Of a stretch of 45,292 nucleotides of DNA, positions 24,351 to 31,073 are shown in pieces. Source of the DNA: Candidatus Altimarinota bacterium (lineage in GTDB: Bacteria; Patescibacteriota; Gracilibacteria; UBA4473); NCBI GenBank assembly GCA_023143095.1, contig JAGLIF010000007.1, positions 1-45,292 on the forward strand, in the 5' to 3' direction. The first letter of the stretch is position 1; the number at the start of each line of letters is the position of its first letter. A program made the position numbers and the translations under genes. Under the pieces are notes generated by a model. That model ran no database searches. It worked only from the letters and a program-made list of their open reading frames with translations, and was not told the origin of the DNA.

Positions 24351-25972
24351 TAAGGGGTAATTTCAAAATCAACAGAAAGGGTTGTTTGTACTTCTTGAGT
24401 TTGTTCAACAGAATCTGATTTGAGAGTTTGTCCATTAACTAATTGTGTGACAATAAGTTCAATGTTTTTAACGCCTTCAGTAATAAATTCATGAGTGAGG
24501 GTTGAGTTAGCACTTGTTTTAGGAATGCCATTAATAGTCCATTTGTAATAAAGTGAATTACTTTCTCCATAAATATTTTCACTCTTGCTAGCATCAAAGA
24601 TGTATTCACCAGGTTTGTTAGTGTTTTTGGTAGAACGAATGACAAAGTCGGCAGATGGTTTATCACTAAGTATCGTGATAGTTTTAGAGGTTTTTCCAGA
24701 GACAGTAACTGTATTTTCTACTTCAAGTGAAACTTCATAAGTTCCAGCTTCTGAGAAAGTAACAGCGATAGTTTTTCCAGTAACTTCACTAAAGCATCCA
24801 TTTCCACCTGAACAAGTCCATTTGTAATTACTAATGGATCCGATACTGGTTCTAGAAGAGGCGGCATTAAGGGTAATAGAATCACCAACTGTAGTGGAAG
24901 TTTTACTTGCAGTAAGAGTGGCGGTTGTTCCTCCAACAATAAGTGTTTTCTGGAAGGCATAGGTTTGTCCATCTATACCTTTAGTAATACTTCGAAGAGA
25001 ATATGTTCCTTCTTTCCCGTAAGCATGGTTGGCTGTAGGTGTTGATGAGCTTAAAATAGCCATTAGACCGTCACCAAGATCAATTTTAGAATCTCCTTCA
25101 ATGCTCATTCCAATAGTGACACCAGCAAGAGCGCTTTCAAGAGAAATTACAGAGGTATCAGCGAAGTTTTGAACATCACCTCCAGAAATGGTGATACCAT
25201 TTTGGAAAGAAAAAAGATCTTCTACTGAAACATCACCAGCTTTACCACCAGTATTATTGAAACCACCAGCACCGCCAGTATTATTAAAACCACCAGTACC
25301 ACCAGTATTATTGAAACCACCAGCACCGCCAGTATTATTGAAATCACCAGCACCACCAGTATTATTGAAACCACCGGCACCACCAGTATTATTGAAATCA
25401 CCAGCACCACCAGTATTATTGAAACCACCGGCACCACCAGTGTTATTAAAACCACCGGTACTACCAGCACCGCCAGCACTTCGATCATCTCCGCCAGATC
25501 CAGCTTGAGTAAGAAGTGTGTTTACGAGTGCAAAAGAAATCAAAATAATAATGATTCCAATAACAGCATATATAATAATTTTTTTAGATTCTTCGATTTT
25601 ACTATCTTCTCCAAGTGCGGTTACATATAGGTATCCAGCATAAATTATGGCGGCGGTTGCGATAAGGCCAAGAAAAGATAGTGTAAAATTTAAAACATTG
25701 AGAATAAATCCTCGAGCAGATGTATTATTTCCAATTTGATTGAATTTCCCTGGAGCAGGTAAGACAAAAGAGCCATCTGGTCCAACTCCTTCTCCAGTTA
25801 GGGAGTCCCAAGCATCCTCAAAAGTATTACCAATTGTATCAATTTGATTAGCGGTTTCTAATGTTGATTTGGCAAAGTTAGAAATGGAATCAAGAGTTCC
25901 AGCAAACGATGGAGTAGTGATAAAAAAGCAAGAAAGGAGGACAAAAGCGATACCAAGAGCGAATTTTTTCAT
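24350..25972 (-). CDS. Pilin-like (TrbC/VirB2-type) membrane protein with Gly/Asn repeat and PKD domains
   Basis: 540 residues. A signal peptide (MKKFALGIAFVLLSCFFITTPSFA) is followed by a two-helix hydrophobic hairpin (about 89-118 and 131-154) of the kind named T4SS pilin or Mbov_0395-type. The connecting loop has GYLYVTALGEDSKIEESKK. Next are eight 9-residue repeats built on GGFNNTGGA (about 170-244), which may be a flexible linker. Then come two or three PKD-like beta domains (about 265-535). The loop and second helix closely match the next upstream protein, so the two are paralogues in their hairpin part. A pilin-type hairpin carrying a long extracellular adhesive tail is unusual. Start ATG 25972, 34 bp after the upstream gene. 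Confidence 0.82.
   Translation of the reverse strand: MKKFALGIAFVLLSCFFITTPSFAGTLDSISNFAKSTLETANQIDTIGNTFEDAWDSLTGEGVGPDGSFVLPAPGKFNQIGNNTSARGFILNVLNFTLSFLGLIATAAIIYAGYLYVTALGEDSKIEESKKIIIYAVIGIIIILISFALVNTLLTQAGSGGDDRSAGGAGSTGGFNNTGGAGGFNNTGGAGDFNNTGGAGGFNNTGGAGDFNNTGGAGGFNNTGGTGGFNNTGGAGGFNNTGGKAGDVSVEDLFSFQNGITISGGDVQNFADTSVISLESALAGVTIGMSIEGDSKIDLGDGLMAILSSSTPTANHAYGKEGTYSLRSITKGIDGQTYAFQKTLIVGGTTATLTASKTSTTVGDSITLNAASSRTSIGSISNYKWTCSGGNGCFSEVTGKTIAVTFSEAGTYEVSLEVENTVTVSGKTSKTITILSDKPSADFVIRSTKNTNKPGEYIFDASKSENIYGESNSLYYKWTINGIPKTSANSTLTHEFITEGVKNIELIVTQLVNGQTLKSDSVEQTQEVQTTLSVDFEITP
25243..25460. repeat. 27-bp tandem repeat array, eight units, in coding sequence
   Basis: Units encode GGFNNTGGA on the minus strand, two of them GDFNNTGGA, in an alternating order (GG, GG, GD, GG, GD, GG, GG, GG). 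DNA units differ by a few silent changes. The copy number is likely to vary by slippage. Confidence 0.85.
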
Positions 25973-26006
25973 TTGAATGATTTATTTTTGTTTTTAGTTT
26001 TTAGTT

Positions 26007-27437
26007 TTAAAAAGCGGCTTGCATAACTGTGTTTACTATGGCATAAGCGCTTAGTATAGCTAAGATTCCGATTATAACCCAGAGAATAATTTTTTTGGCT
26101 GTTTCGATTCGACCGTCGTCTCCAATAGCAGTGACATATAAAATTCCAGCCCATACGATGGCTAAAACTGCCATAAGTGCAGCAATAGGTAATAGGAATA
26201 AGGTCCAACCAATTATCAGCATTTTTAAATCTCGTTCTTTCGAAATATTATTATCCAGATACATTTCTGTGGTGTTTGCTCCACCATAAAGTCCATCACC
26301 GTCAAAGATTGGAGCAGTGAGATATGGAGTTGCACCTTCTTCTAACATCATTTCTTCTAAAATTTCTTCTTCTAAAACGATAGCTTTGCCAGTCTTTTTC
26401 TTTTTTGTGCAAGCTTCTTTTTTCTCTTCGCCAGAAGCTTTATCACAAGCAATCACTTCTGCACTATTTGCATAAGTTTCTGCTTTGGTGATTAGCTCCT
26501 CATTAAGTTTATGTGTCATTCCAAGACTATTGAAAAGATAATCAATTTTTGGTTGTACTTTTTTTTCCTCAGCTACTGTTAGGGCTTCTTTGTATATAAT
26601 TTTTGGTATAAGGGTTATATTATCTTCCGAATTTGCATCCTTGATTTCATCAATAAGTAAATTAATATCGTCTGTTACCTCAGTTAGATCTTCTCTACTT
26701 CGAATTTCAAATTCACGGTCTTTAAAATCATAATATAATTGCTTGAAGTCATTCCGATTTTTCTCTAGTGTTTCCCAATTTGTAACTACTTTATTTATAT
26801 CAACATTCATATCAGCAACAGCATCATTAACTTCTTTGTTTTGGTCTATTATATCATCCTTGGCATCTTCCTGTTGTTCTTTTATGTCTTTTAATTGTTT
26901 ATTTGCATCTTCTAGACACTTAGCTTGATTAGGTTTACCTATACAAGCTGCCATAGCGGCCTTAATATTTTTTGCTTCAGTGTCTAATGAACCTAGCTTA
27001 TCTTCTGCTTGTTTTAATTTTTCCACTTCTTCATCTGCTGTTTTATCTGCTGCGTCATCTTCTTTAGTTTTAACTTCCTTGAATTCACCTTTTTTTGTGG
27101 TAAGTTGCTTCTGTAATTTCGTTTTTTCAGCACTTGCGTCTGTAATATCTCCTTGTATTTCGGTTAGTTCTTTATTTAGAGAAATGAGTTGGTTTGCACG
27201 ACTAGGATTTCCTTTTTTTATTTCTTCTTCAATGGTTGTTATTGTTGCGGTTATCGTTGTTTTTTTAATTGTTAATTCTTTTATTTCATTTTCTTGATCT
27301 AAAATGTCAATATTTATTGAATGAATATCGTCGTCTATATCATCGGCTGTATCACTCCAGAACCAGGCATTTGTGTTTTCTGAAATAAACAAAGAGAAGG
27401 TAAGTATTAAAATTGCAGAAATAAATAGTTTTTTCAT
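26007..27437 (-). CDS. Secreted coiled-coil protein ending in a pilin-like two-helix module
   Basis: 476 residues, first gene of the operon. Signal peptide (MKKLLFISAI-like start, cut near NTNA at 24), then about 230 residues of strongly charged coiled coil (about 30-260) with CIGKPNQAKCLED inside, and a further helical part to about 390. The end carries the hydrophobic hairpin (about 400-430 and 445-472). Its linker and second helix, AGILYVTAIGDDGRIETAKK onward, match the hairpin of the next gene product. Here the module is C-terminal, whereas in the neighbour it is N-terminal. Four cysteines may form disulfides outside the cell. A surface filament or anchoring role is inferred from the module and the operon. 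Confidence 0.8.
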   Translation of the reverse strand: MKKLFISAILILTFSLFISENTNAWFWSDTADDIDDDIHSINIDILDQENEIKELTIKKTTITATITTIEEEIKKGNPSRANQLISLNKELTEIQGDITDASAEKTKLQKQLTTKKGEFKEVKTKEDDAADKTADEEVEKLKQAEDKLGSLDTEAKNIKAAMAACIGKPNQAKCLEDANKQLKDIKEQQEDAKDDIIDQNKEVNDAVADMNVDINKVVTNWETLEKNRNDFKQLYYDFKDREFEIRSREDLTEVTDDINLLIDEIKDANSEDNITLIPKIIYKEALTVAEEKKVQPKIDYLFNSLGMTHKLNEELITKAETYANSAEVIACDKASGEEKKEACTKKKKTGKAIVLEEEILEEMMLEEGATPYLTAPIFDGDGLYGGANTTEMYLDNNISKERDLKMLIIGWTLFLLPIAALMAVLAIVWAGILYVTAIGDDGRIETAKKIILWVIIGILAILSAYAIVNTVMQAAF

Positions 27438-27458
27438 TTTATGTATAAAATTCCCCTA

Positions 27459-27487
27459 ATTATACCAGAGATTGGGTAAAAATTCAA
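27459..27487 (-). promoter_or_regulatory. Strong promoter of the pilin/PKD operon
   Basis: On the minus strand: TTGAAT (27482-27487), 17-bp spacer ending in TGG, perfect -10 TATAAT (27459-27464). TGG before the -10 makes an extended -10. The start codon at 27437 leaves a leader of about 15 nt. Confidence 0.75.
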
Positions 27488-27523
27488 GTGATAAATGGAA
27501 TGGAAAATTGTCAGAGTCTTTTT

Positions 27524-27680
27524 AAGGAAACACTGACAAAAAAATTCGCAACAAAAAAATGTCTTCCCGTTCTTGAAACGGGATCTACGATATTTTGTGT
27601 TCCTTGTTATTATGAAAAAAAGACAGAGATCCTGAAACAAGTTCAGGACGACAATCGATTCGTTCAGAAAGACAGTTTAT
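27524..27680. mobile_element. Composite repeat, best complete copy in the window
   Basis: Order of parts: end sequence AAGGAAACACTGACAAA (27524-27540), hairpin CCCGTTCTTGAAACGGG, core GGATCTACGATATTTTG (27581-27597), hairpin GATCCTGAAACAAGTTCAGG, then a tail with TTCAGAAAGACAG. The copy at 1-103 has the same order and ends in the inverted form of the end sequence, so a full unit would have terminal inverted repeats. Here the right end is missing, cut by the purL-like gene end at 27686. Confidence 0.65.
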
Positions 27681-27685
27681 TAAAT

Positions 27686-28723
27686 TTAAAAAATTTCTCT
27701 GAGACAATTTTCCCAAAGCGTTTTATATTCTGCTAGGTTGTTTTCAAAAATAACCTTGTTTTTATGTGTTATTAGCAGGTCAAAGTCTTTGGTTGTTTTG
27801 CCTATTTCAATGGCTTCTTCTCCAAAAATTTCTTTAATTTTATCTGGGTTGGAGGTGCTGATTATGGCGCCAAGATCTTCCGCAAACAAAAACTGTGGAA
27901 CGGCTTGATCAGCAGGAATATCTATTTGTACACCGATGTTTTTTTCAAAGGTGCTTTGACACAATGCAGCAAAGAGACCGCCTCTCAAAATAGGATTGGC
28001 AACTGAAACAATATTTTCGTTAGCAGAAATTCGGAGTCCTGAGCATAGTTTTTTAAGTTTTTTATAATTTGTCTCTGGGACATGAGAGTCTTCTTGTTTA
28101 AATAATCGTAAAAATTCAGAACCTCCCAAGTTTTGTGAGCGGGAACCTATTACGAAAATGGTTTCTTCCGTTTTTTGAAAACCAATTTGTGGGACAGTTC
28201 TTGGATTGTCTATTCGTCCAAAAACAGAAATGATAGCACTTGGGGGAATAGATTTTTTGGCACATTCATTGTAAAGGGATACATTTCCCGAAACGATAGG
28301 GATATGAAGGGTTTCACAGGCGTTTTTTACTCCTTCAATGCCTAAAACAAGATCTCCCATTTGATCTGGTTTTTCTGGATTTCCAAAATTAAGACAGTCT
28401 GTGGCTGCCAACGGGATTCCTCCTGTGCATGCAATATTTAATACGGCTTGCGCTATGGCATTTTCTGCAGCGTCTTTTGCTGATATTTTTGCAAGATTTG
28501 TGTTTCCTCCAATACCGATAACTACAGCAATTTGAGAAGATTTTTCGTCTAATTCTGGGAAATCTCTAAAACAAGTTGTAATAGAAGCGGCAACTTTGCC
28601 TCGTTCATGTACGGTATTTCCTTGAACATTTTTATCATAGGTTTCATAAATCGGTTTTTGGCTCGCTACATTGGGGGTGTTCAATATTTTTTCAAAAGCG
28701 AGAGAAAGGGGGATTTTTTTCAT
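27686..28723 (-). CDS. C-terminal half of phosphoribosylformylglycinamidine synthase (PurL-like)
   Basis: 345 residues matching only the second half (second AIRS-like N and C domains) of PurL, normally about 730-740 residues. Telling stretches: NTPNVASQKPIYETYDKNVQGNTV, AENAIAQAVLNIACTGGIPLAATDCLNFGNPEKP, PIVSGNVSLYNE, and GGLFAALCQSTFEKNIG. PurL makes formylglycinamidine ribonucleotide in purine synthesis; in solved PurL structures the working site is in the first half and the second half binds a structural ADP. No first half is found in the 250 bp upstream, and the ATG at 28723 is natural. It may be a half-gene partner encoded elsewhere, a repurposed protein, or a remnant. No other purine gene is in the window. 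Confidence 0.8.
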   Translation of the reverse strand: MKKIPLSLAFEKILNTPNVASQKPIYETYDKNVQGNTVHERGKVAASITTCFRDFPELDEKSSQIAVVIGIGGNTNLAKISAKDAAENAIAQAVLNIACTGGIPLAATDCLNFGNPEKPDQMGDLVLGIEGVKNACETLHIPIVSGNVSLYNECAKKSIPPSAIISVFGRIDNPRTVPQIGFQKTEETIFVIGSRSQNLGGSEFLRLFKQEDSHVPETNYKKLKKLCSGLRISANENIVSVANPILRGGLFAALCQSTFEKNIGVQIDIPADQAVPQFLFAEDLGAIISTSNPDKIKEIFGEEAIEIGKTTKDFDLLITHKNKVIFENNLAEYKTLWENCLREIF

Positions 28724-28796
28724 TATTTTCTTTGGTAGTAGATTACCAGAAAAAATTTATTCAACAAAATTTTATTTTTCATACTTATTTCTCCCC

Positions 28797-28851
28797 AGTT
28801 CGAACTGTATGTTCCCCAAGTTCGAACTTTATGTTCTCTCCAGTTCGAACT
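28797..28851. promoter_or_regulatory. Three spaced copies of the palindrome AGTTCGAACT
   Basis: Copies at 28797-28806, 28819-28828 and 28842-28851, 22 and 23 bp apart (about two helical turns). They lie between the purL-like start (28723, minus) and the peptidase-like start (28980, plus), which suits an operator array for one or both genes. The binding protein is unknown. Confidence 0.55.
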
Positions 28852-28979
28852 TAAGACTTAAAGAAATATCTTGTAACAATAATTTGACATATATGTAAAA
28901 AACAATTAATAAATAATAAGAAAATAAAATAAAAACCAATAAAGACAAAGTGATTTTTTGATTATTTTATTTTTTAAAA

Positions 28980-29798
28980 ATGTTTTTAAATTTGTTGGTT
29001 TTGATTCTTTCCTGTTTCAATTTTTCTACAGAAATGGGTGATATGCATGCTTCATCGGAAAAACAATTAATAAAAAGAAAAATAGCTGTTCCATTTCTTC
29101 GGATAAATGTTTCTTTGCCTTGGGAAGGGCATTTTTCAGCAAATTCATTTCGTTCTCCAAGTGAAAGATTGGAATTAAAAAGGGTAAAAAGAACATTGGA
29201 AAAAACGATTTTAGCCTTGCCAGCAAACCATGTTGAAAGATTGGAATCTTTAGAAGTGCGAAATAAAAGTCATATTTCTCGCGGGATGGCGAATTCCAAA
29301 AAGATGATTTTACACACAGGAACAATTGAAAACCAGAAAGAGTTGTCGGCTGTTTTTATTCATGAAATGGGGCATATTGTAGATTTTGGTTATTTTCGTG
29401 GAAAATCGTCTTCAGGGAGATCTTTGTTTATGGATAGGAAGAAATTTATTTTTAATGATGATTTGAGTTTAAAGTTTTATCAAATTTCTTGGTTAAGGGA
29501 GAAAATGGTTAAAAAGACTGTTGCGAGGCAAGATTTTGTTTCTGGGTATGCGAAAAGTGATTGTTTTGAGGATTTTGCAGAAAGCTATCTTTTTTATCGA
29601 ATTCATGGAGAAAAATTTCGAGCACTTATGGTAAATTCTGAGAAGTTGCGGCAAAAATACTTCTTTATGAAAAAGTTTGTCTTTGATGGGAAGGAGTTTC
29701 AAAAAGAAAAGGAAGTAATTGATTTTCTTGGGGAGTTGACTTGGGATGTGACTCTTTTGACATATTCAAAAGAGAATTTGATGGCAGTGAGTGATTAG
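28980..29798 (+). CDS. Secreted zinc-metallopeptidase-like protein
   Basis: 272 residues with a short signal peptide (MFLNLLVLILSCFNFS). The zinc motif HEMGH is at 128-132 (AVFIHEMGHIVDFGYF), and a likely third ligand comes about 65 residues later in SDCFEDFAESYLFYRIHG (E201). HExxH plus a downstream DxFAE is the pattern of gluzincin-type peptidases, including the lethal-factor-like (ATLF) group. The substrate is unknown. A TTGACA (28884-28889) is present upstream, but no convincing -10 was found at 16-17 bp. The gene stands alone on the plus strand, divergent from the purL-like gene and followed by repeats. Predicted site of action: cell envelope or outside. Confidence 0.7.
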   Translation: MFLNLLVLILSCFNFSTEMGDMHASSEKQLIKRKIAVPFLRINVSLPWEGHFSANSFRSPSERLELKRVKRTLEKTILALPANHVERLESLEVRNKSHISRGMANSKKMILHTGTIENQKELSAVFIHEMGHIVDFGYFRGKSSSGRSLFMDRKKFIFNDDLSLKFYQISWLREKMVKKTVARQDFVSGYAKSDCFEDFAESYLFYRIHGEKFRALMVNSEKLRQKYFFMKKFVFDGKEFQKEKEVIDFLGELTWDVTLLTYSKENLMAVSD

Positions 29799-29811
29799 AG
29801 GGAATAGCTAG

Positions 29812-29955
29812 ACCCGACTTTACTCGCATTTTTGCGCAGGCGGGTATACATTTTTAATATTGTCGTCCTGAACTTGTTTCAGGATCTCTGTCTTCCCTTC
29901 GTAAGGAGGAAAACAAAATATCGTAGATCCCGGATCAAGTCCGGGAAGACAATCA
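29812..29955. repeat. Cluster of palindromic repeats (REP and composite-repeat modules)
   Basis: ACCCG...CGGGT hairpin at 29812-29835, GTCGTCCTGAACTTG / TTTCAGGATC at 29865-29887, then core CAAAATATCGTAGATCC (29914-29930) with hairpin CCGGATCAAGTCCGG. The module order is the reverse of that at 27561-27660, i.e. the element is inverted. It includes the gap between the peptidase-like and nucleotidyltransferase genes; no gene there. Confidence 0.75.
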
Positions 29956-30041
29956 TTACATAAAATCATTAAAAAAATTAGAATTTTGATATAAAAATTA
30001 AAATAAGATAGAGTCTTCTTAAGGAACTTCTTATTGTAGTA

Positions 30042-30653
30042 ATGAATCAGATAAATAATTATCTCAAAAAAGCGGCACGGTGGAGTCGTTTTTTAGTTTT
30101 TTTACCAGGAGTACGAGCGATATTTTTATCAGGAAGTTTGGCACAGGGAATAGGTACTGATCAGTCAGATATTGATATTTTTATTGTGGCACGAAAAGGA
30201 AAAATTTTTACAGCTCGTTTTTTTGTGGCAGGATTTTTGTGTTTGTTTAGGCAGCTTGCGAATCAAGAAAAGAATCATGCTGGAAAGATTTGTCCAAATC
30301 ATTTTATTACTGATGGTAGTTTAGAGATTAGGGAAAAAGATTCGTATGCCGCAAAACTTTTTTCACATAATCAATTTTTGGCAGGAGATTTGTCTATTTG
30401 GGATAAATTTAGAGCAGTTAATGCTTCGTGGATAATGTCTTTTGGGGAGAAGTTCAAAGAAGAATCATTTTTGATAGAAAAAGAAGAGTTGGTCAAGAAC
30501 GGTAAAAACGGGCTACTTGAAAAATATTTAAAAAAAATTCAGATTAGAAAAATCGAAAAAAATAAAAAAAACATCCCGTTGGAAGCTAAAATTATTTTGG
30601 AAGATTTTGAGATTCGGTTACATCCTAATCCTAAAGGAAACCAAAACTCTTAA
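30042..30653 (+). CDS. Minimal nucleotidyltransferase-fold protein
   Basis: 203 residues. The N-terminal half has the polymerase-beta-like NTase signature: FLSGSLAQGIGTDQSDIDIFIVARKG (about 29-54), i.e. GS, then an SDIDIF pair of metal-binding aspartates. A third acidic residue is not obvious. The segment TARFFVAGFLCLFRQ is hydrophobic but too short to call a membrane anchor with confidence. The C-terminal part is helical and basic. Such stand-alone NTases may modify proteins or small molecules (for example MNT antitoxins or aminoglycoside transferases); no HEPN partner gene is adjacent. The substrate cannot be told. Start ATG 30042 without Shine-Dalgarno. A repeat cluster lies on each side. 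Confidence 0.75.
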   Translation: MNQINNYLKKAARWSRFLVFLPGVRAIFLSGSLAQGIGTDQSDIDIFIVARKGKIFTARFFVAGFLCLFRQLANQEKNHAGKICPNHFITDGSLEIREKDSYAAKLFSHNQFLAGDLSIWDKFRAVNASWIMSFGEKFKEESFLIEKEELVKNGKNGLLEKYLKKIQIRKIEKNKKNIPLEAKIILEDFEIRLHPNPKGNQNS

Positions 30654-30656
30654 TGT

Positions 30657-30801
30657 CGTCCTGAACTTGTTTCAGGATCTACGATTTTTTGTGTTTCTCA
30701 TTCCTGTGTAGGCATGGATCCATGTGTTTTGCCTCTCTAGATAAAAAAAGTAAGATTTGGGAGTTTGATGGTAAAACCGTGTTTAAGAAAACACTGATAA
30801 A
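30657..30801. repeat. Repeat cluster downstream of the nucleotidyltransferase gene
   Basis: GTCCTGAACTTGTTTCAGG then a short core GGATCTACGATTTTTTG (30675-30691), a REP-like CATTCCTGTGTAGGCATGG (30699-30717), the inverted 38-bp module shared with 12176-12213 (30747-30784), and the end sequence AAGAAAACACTGATAAA (30785-30801). Thus modules of several repeat types are abutted. Confidence 0.75.
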
Positions 30802-30830
30802 CTCTGAAAAATAATAAAAAAACAATTATT

Positions 30831-31010
30831 TTAAAAATCGTCTTCTTCCCTAAAGAGTTTTATTCGAGCTGGTACGCGTTGCATAACGAGAATTTCTGCA
30901 GCACAAAGATAACATTCCAGAACTTCTCCTTCTAAGAAATCAGCCTCTGGGATTTCAACCCGTCCTCGACAGTCTGGGCAATAAAAAACAATTACTGTGT
31001 CATCGTGCAT
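30831..31010 (-). CDS. LysW/zinc-ribbon-like small protein
   Basis: 59 residues from ATG 31010 (MHDDTVIVFYCPDC). A TTG further upstream in frame would add seven residues but lies in a direct repeat. Two CxxC pairs, CPDC and CYLC, about 24 residues apart, frame a short beta ribbon with the pattern VEIPEADFLEGEVLECYLCAAEILV. This is very like LysW, the carrier protein for amino-group-protected lysine or arginine synthesis. LysW ends with EDWGE, whose last Glu carries the substrate; here the end is EEDDF, so that carrier role is doubtful. It follows mutS on the same strand (63-bp gap). No lysX-like gene is in the window. Confidence 0.65.
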   Translation of the reverse strand: MHDDTVIVFYCPDCRGRVEIPEADFLEGEVLECYLCAAEILVMQRVPARIKLFREEDDF

Positions 31011-31073
31011 TTTTAATGGTTTTTTCCTCAAAGTTTTTAATGGTTTTTTTGCAAAAATGCAAATTTAAAAATT

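Noticed and set aside
25188-25508. Pro-rich frame (PPAPPVLLK repeats) opposite the Gly/Asn repeat
   Set aside because: It is the antisense shadow of the tandem array in the pilin-like gene.
28794-28860. CRISPR-like array from the three AGTTCGAACT copies
   Set aside because: Units are only 10 bp with 12-13 bp between; too short for repeats and spacers, and no cas gene is near.
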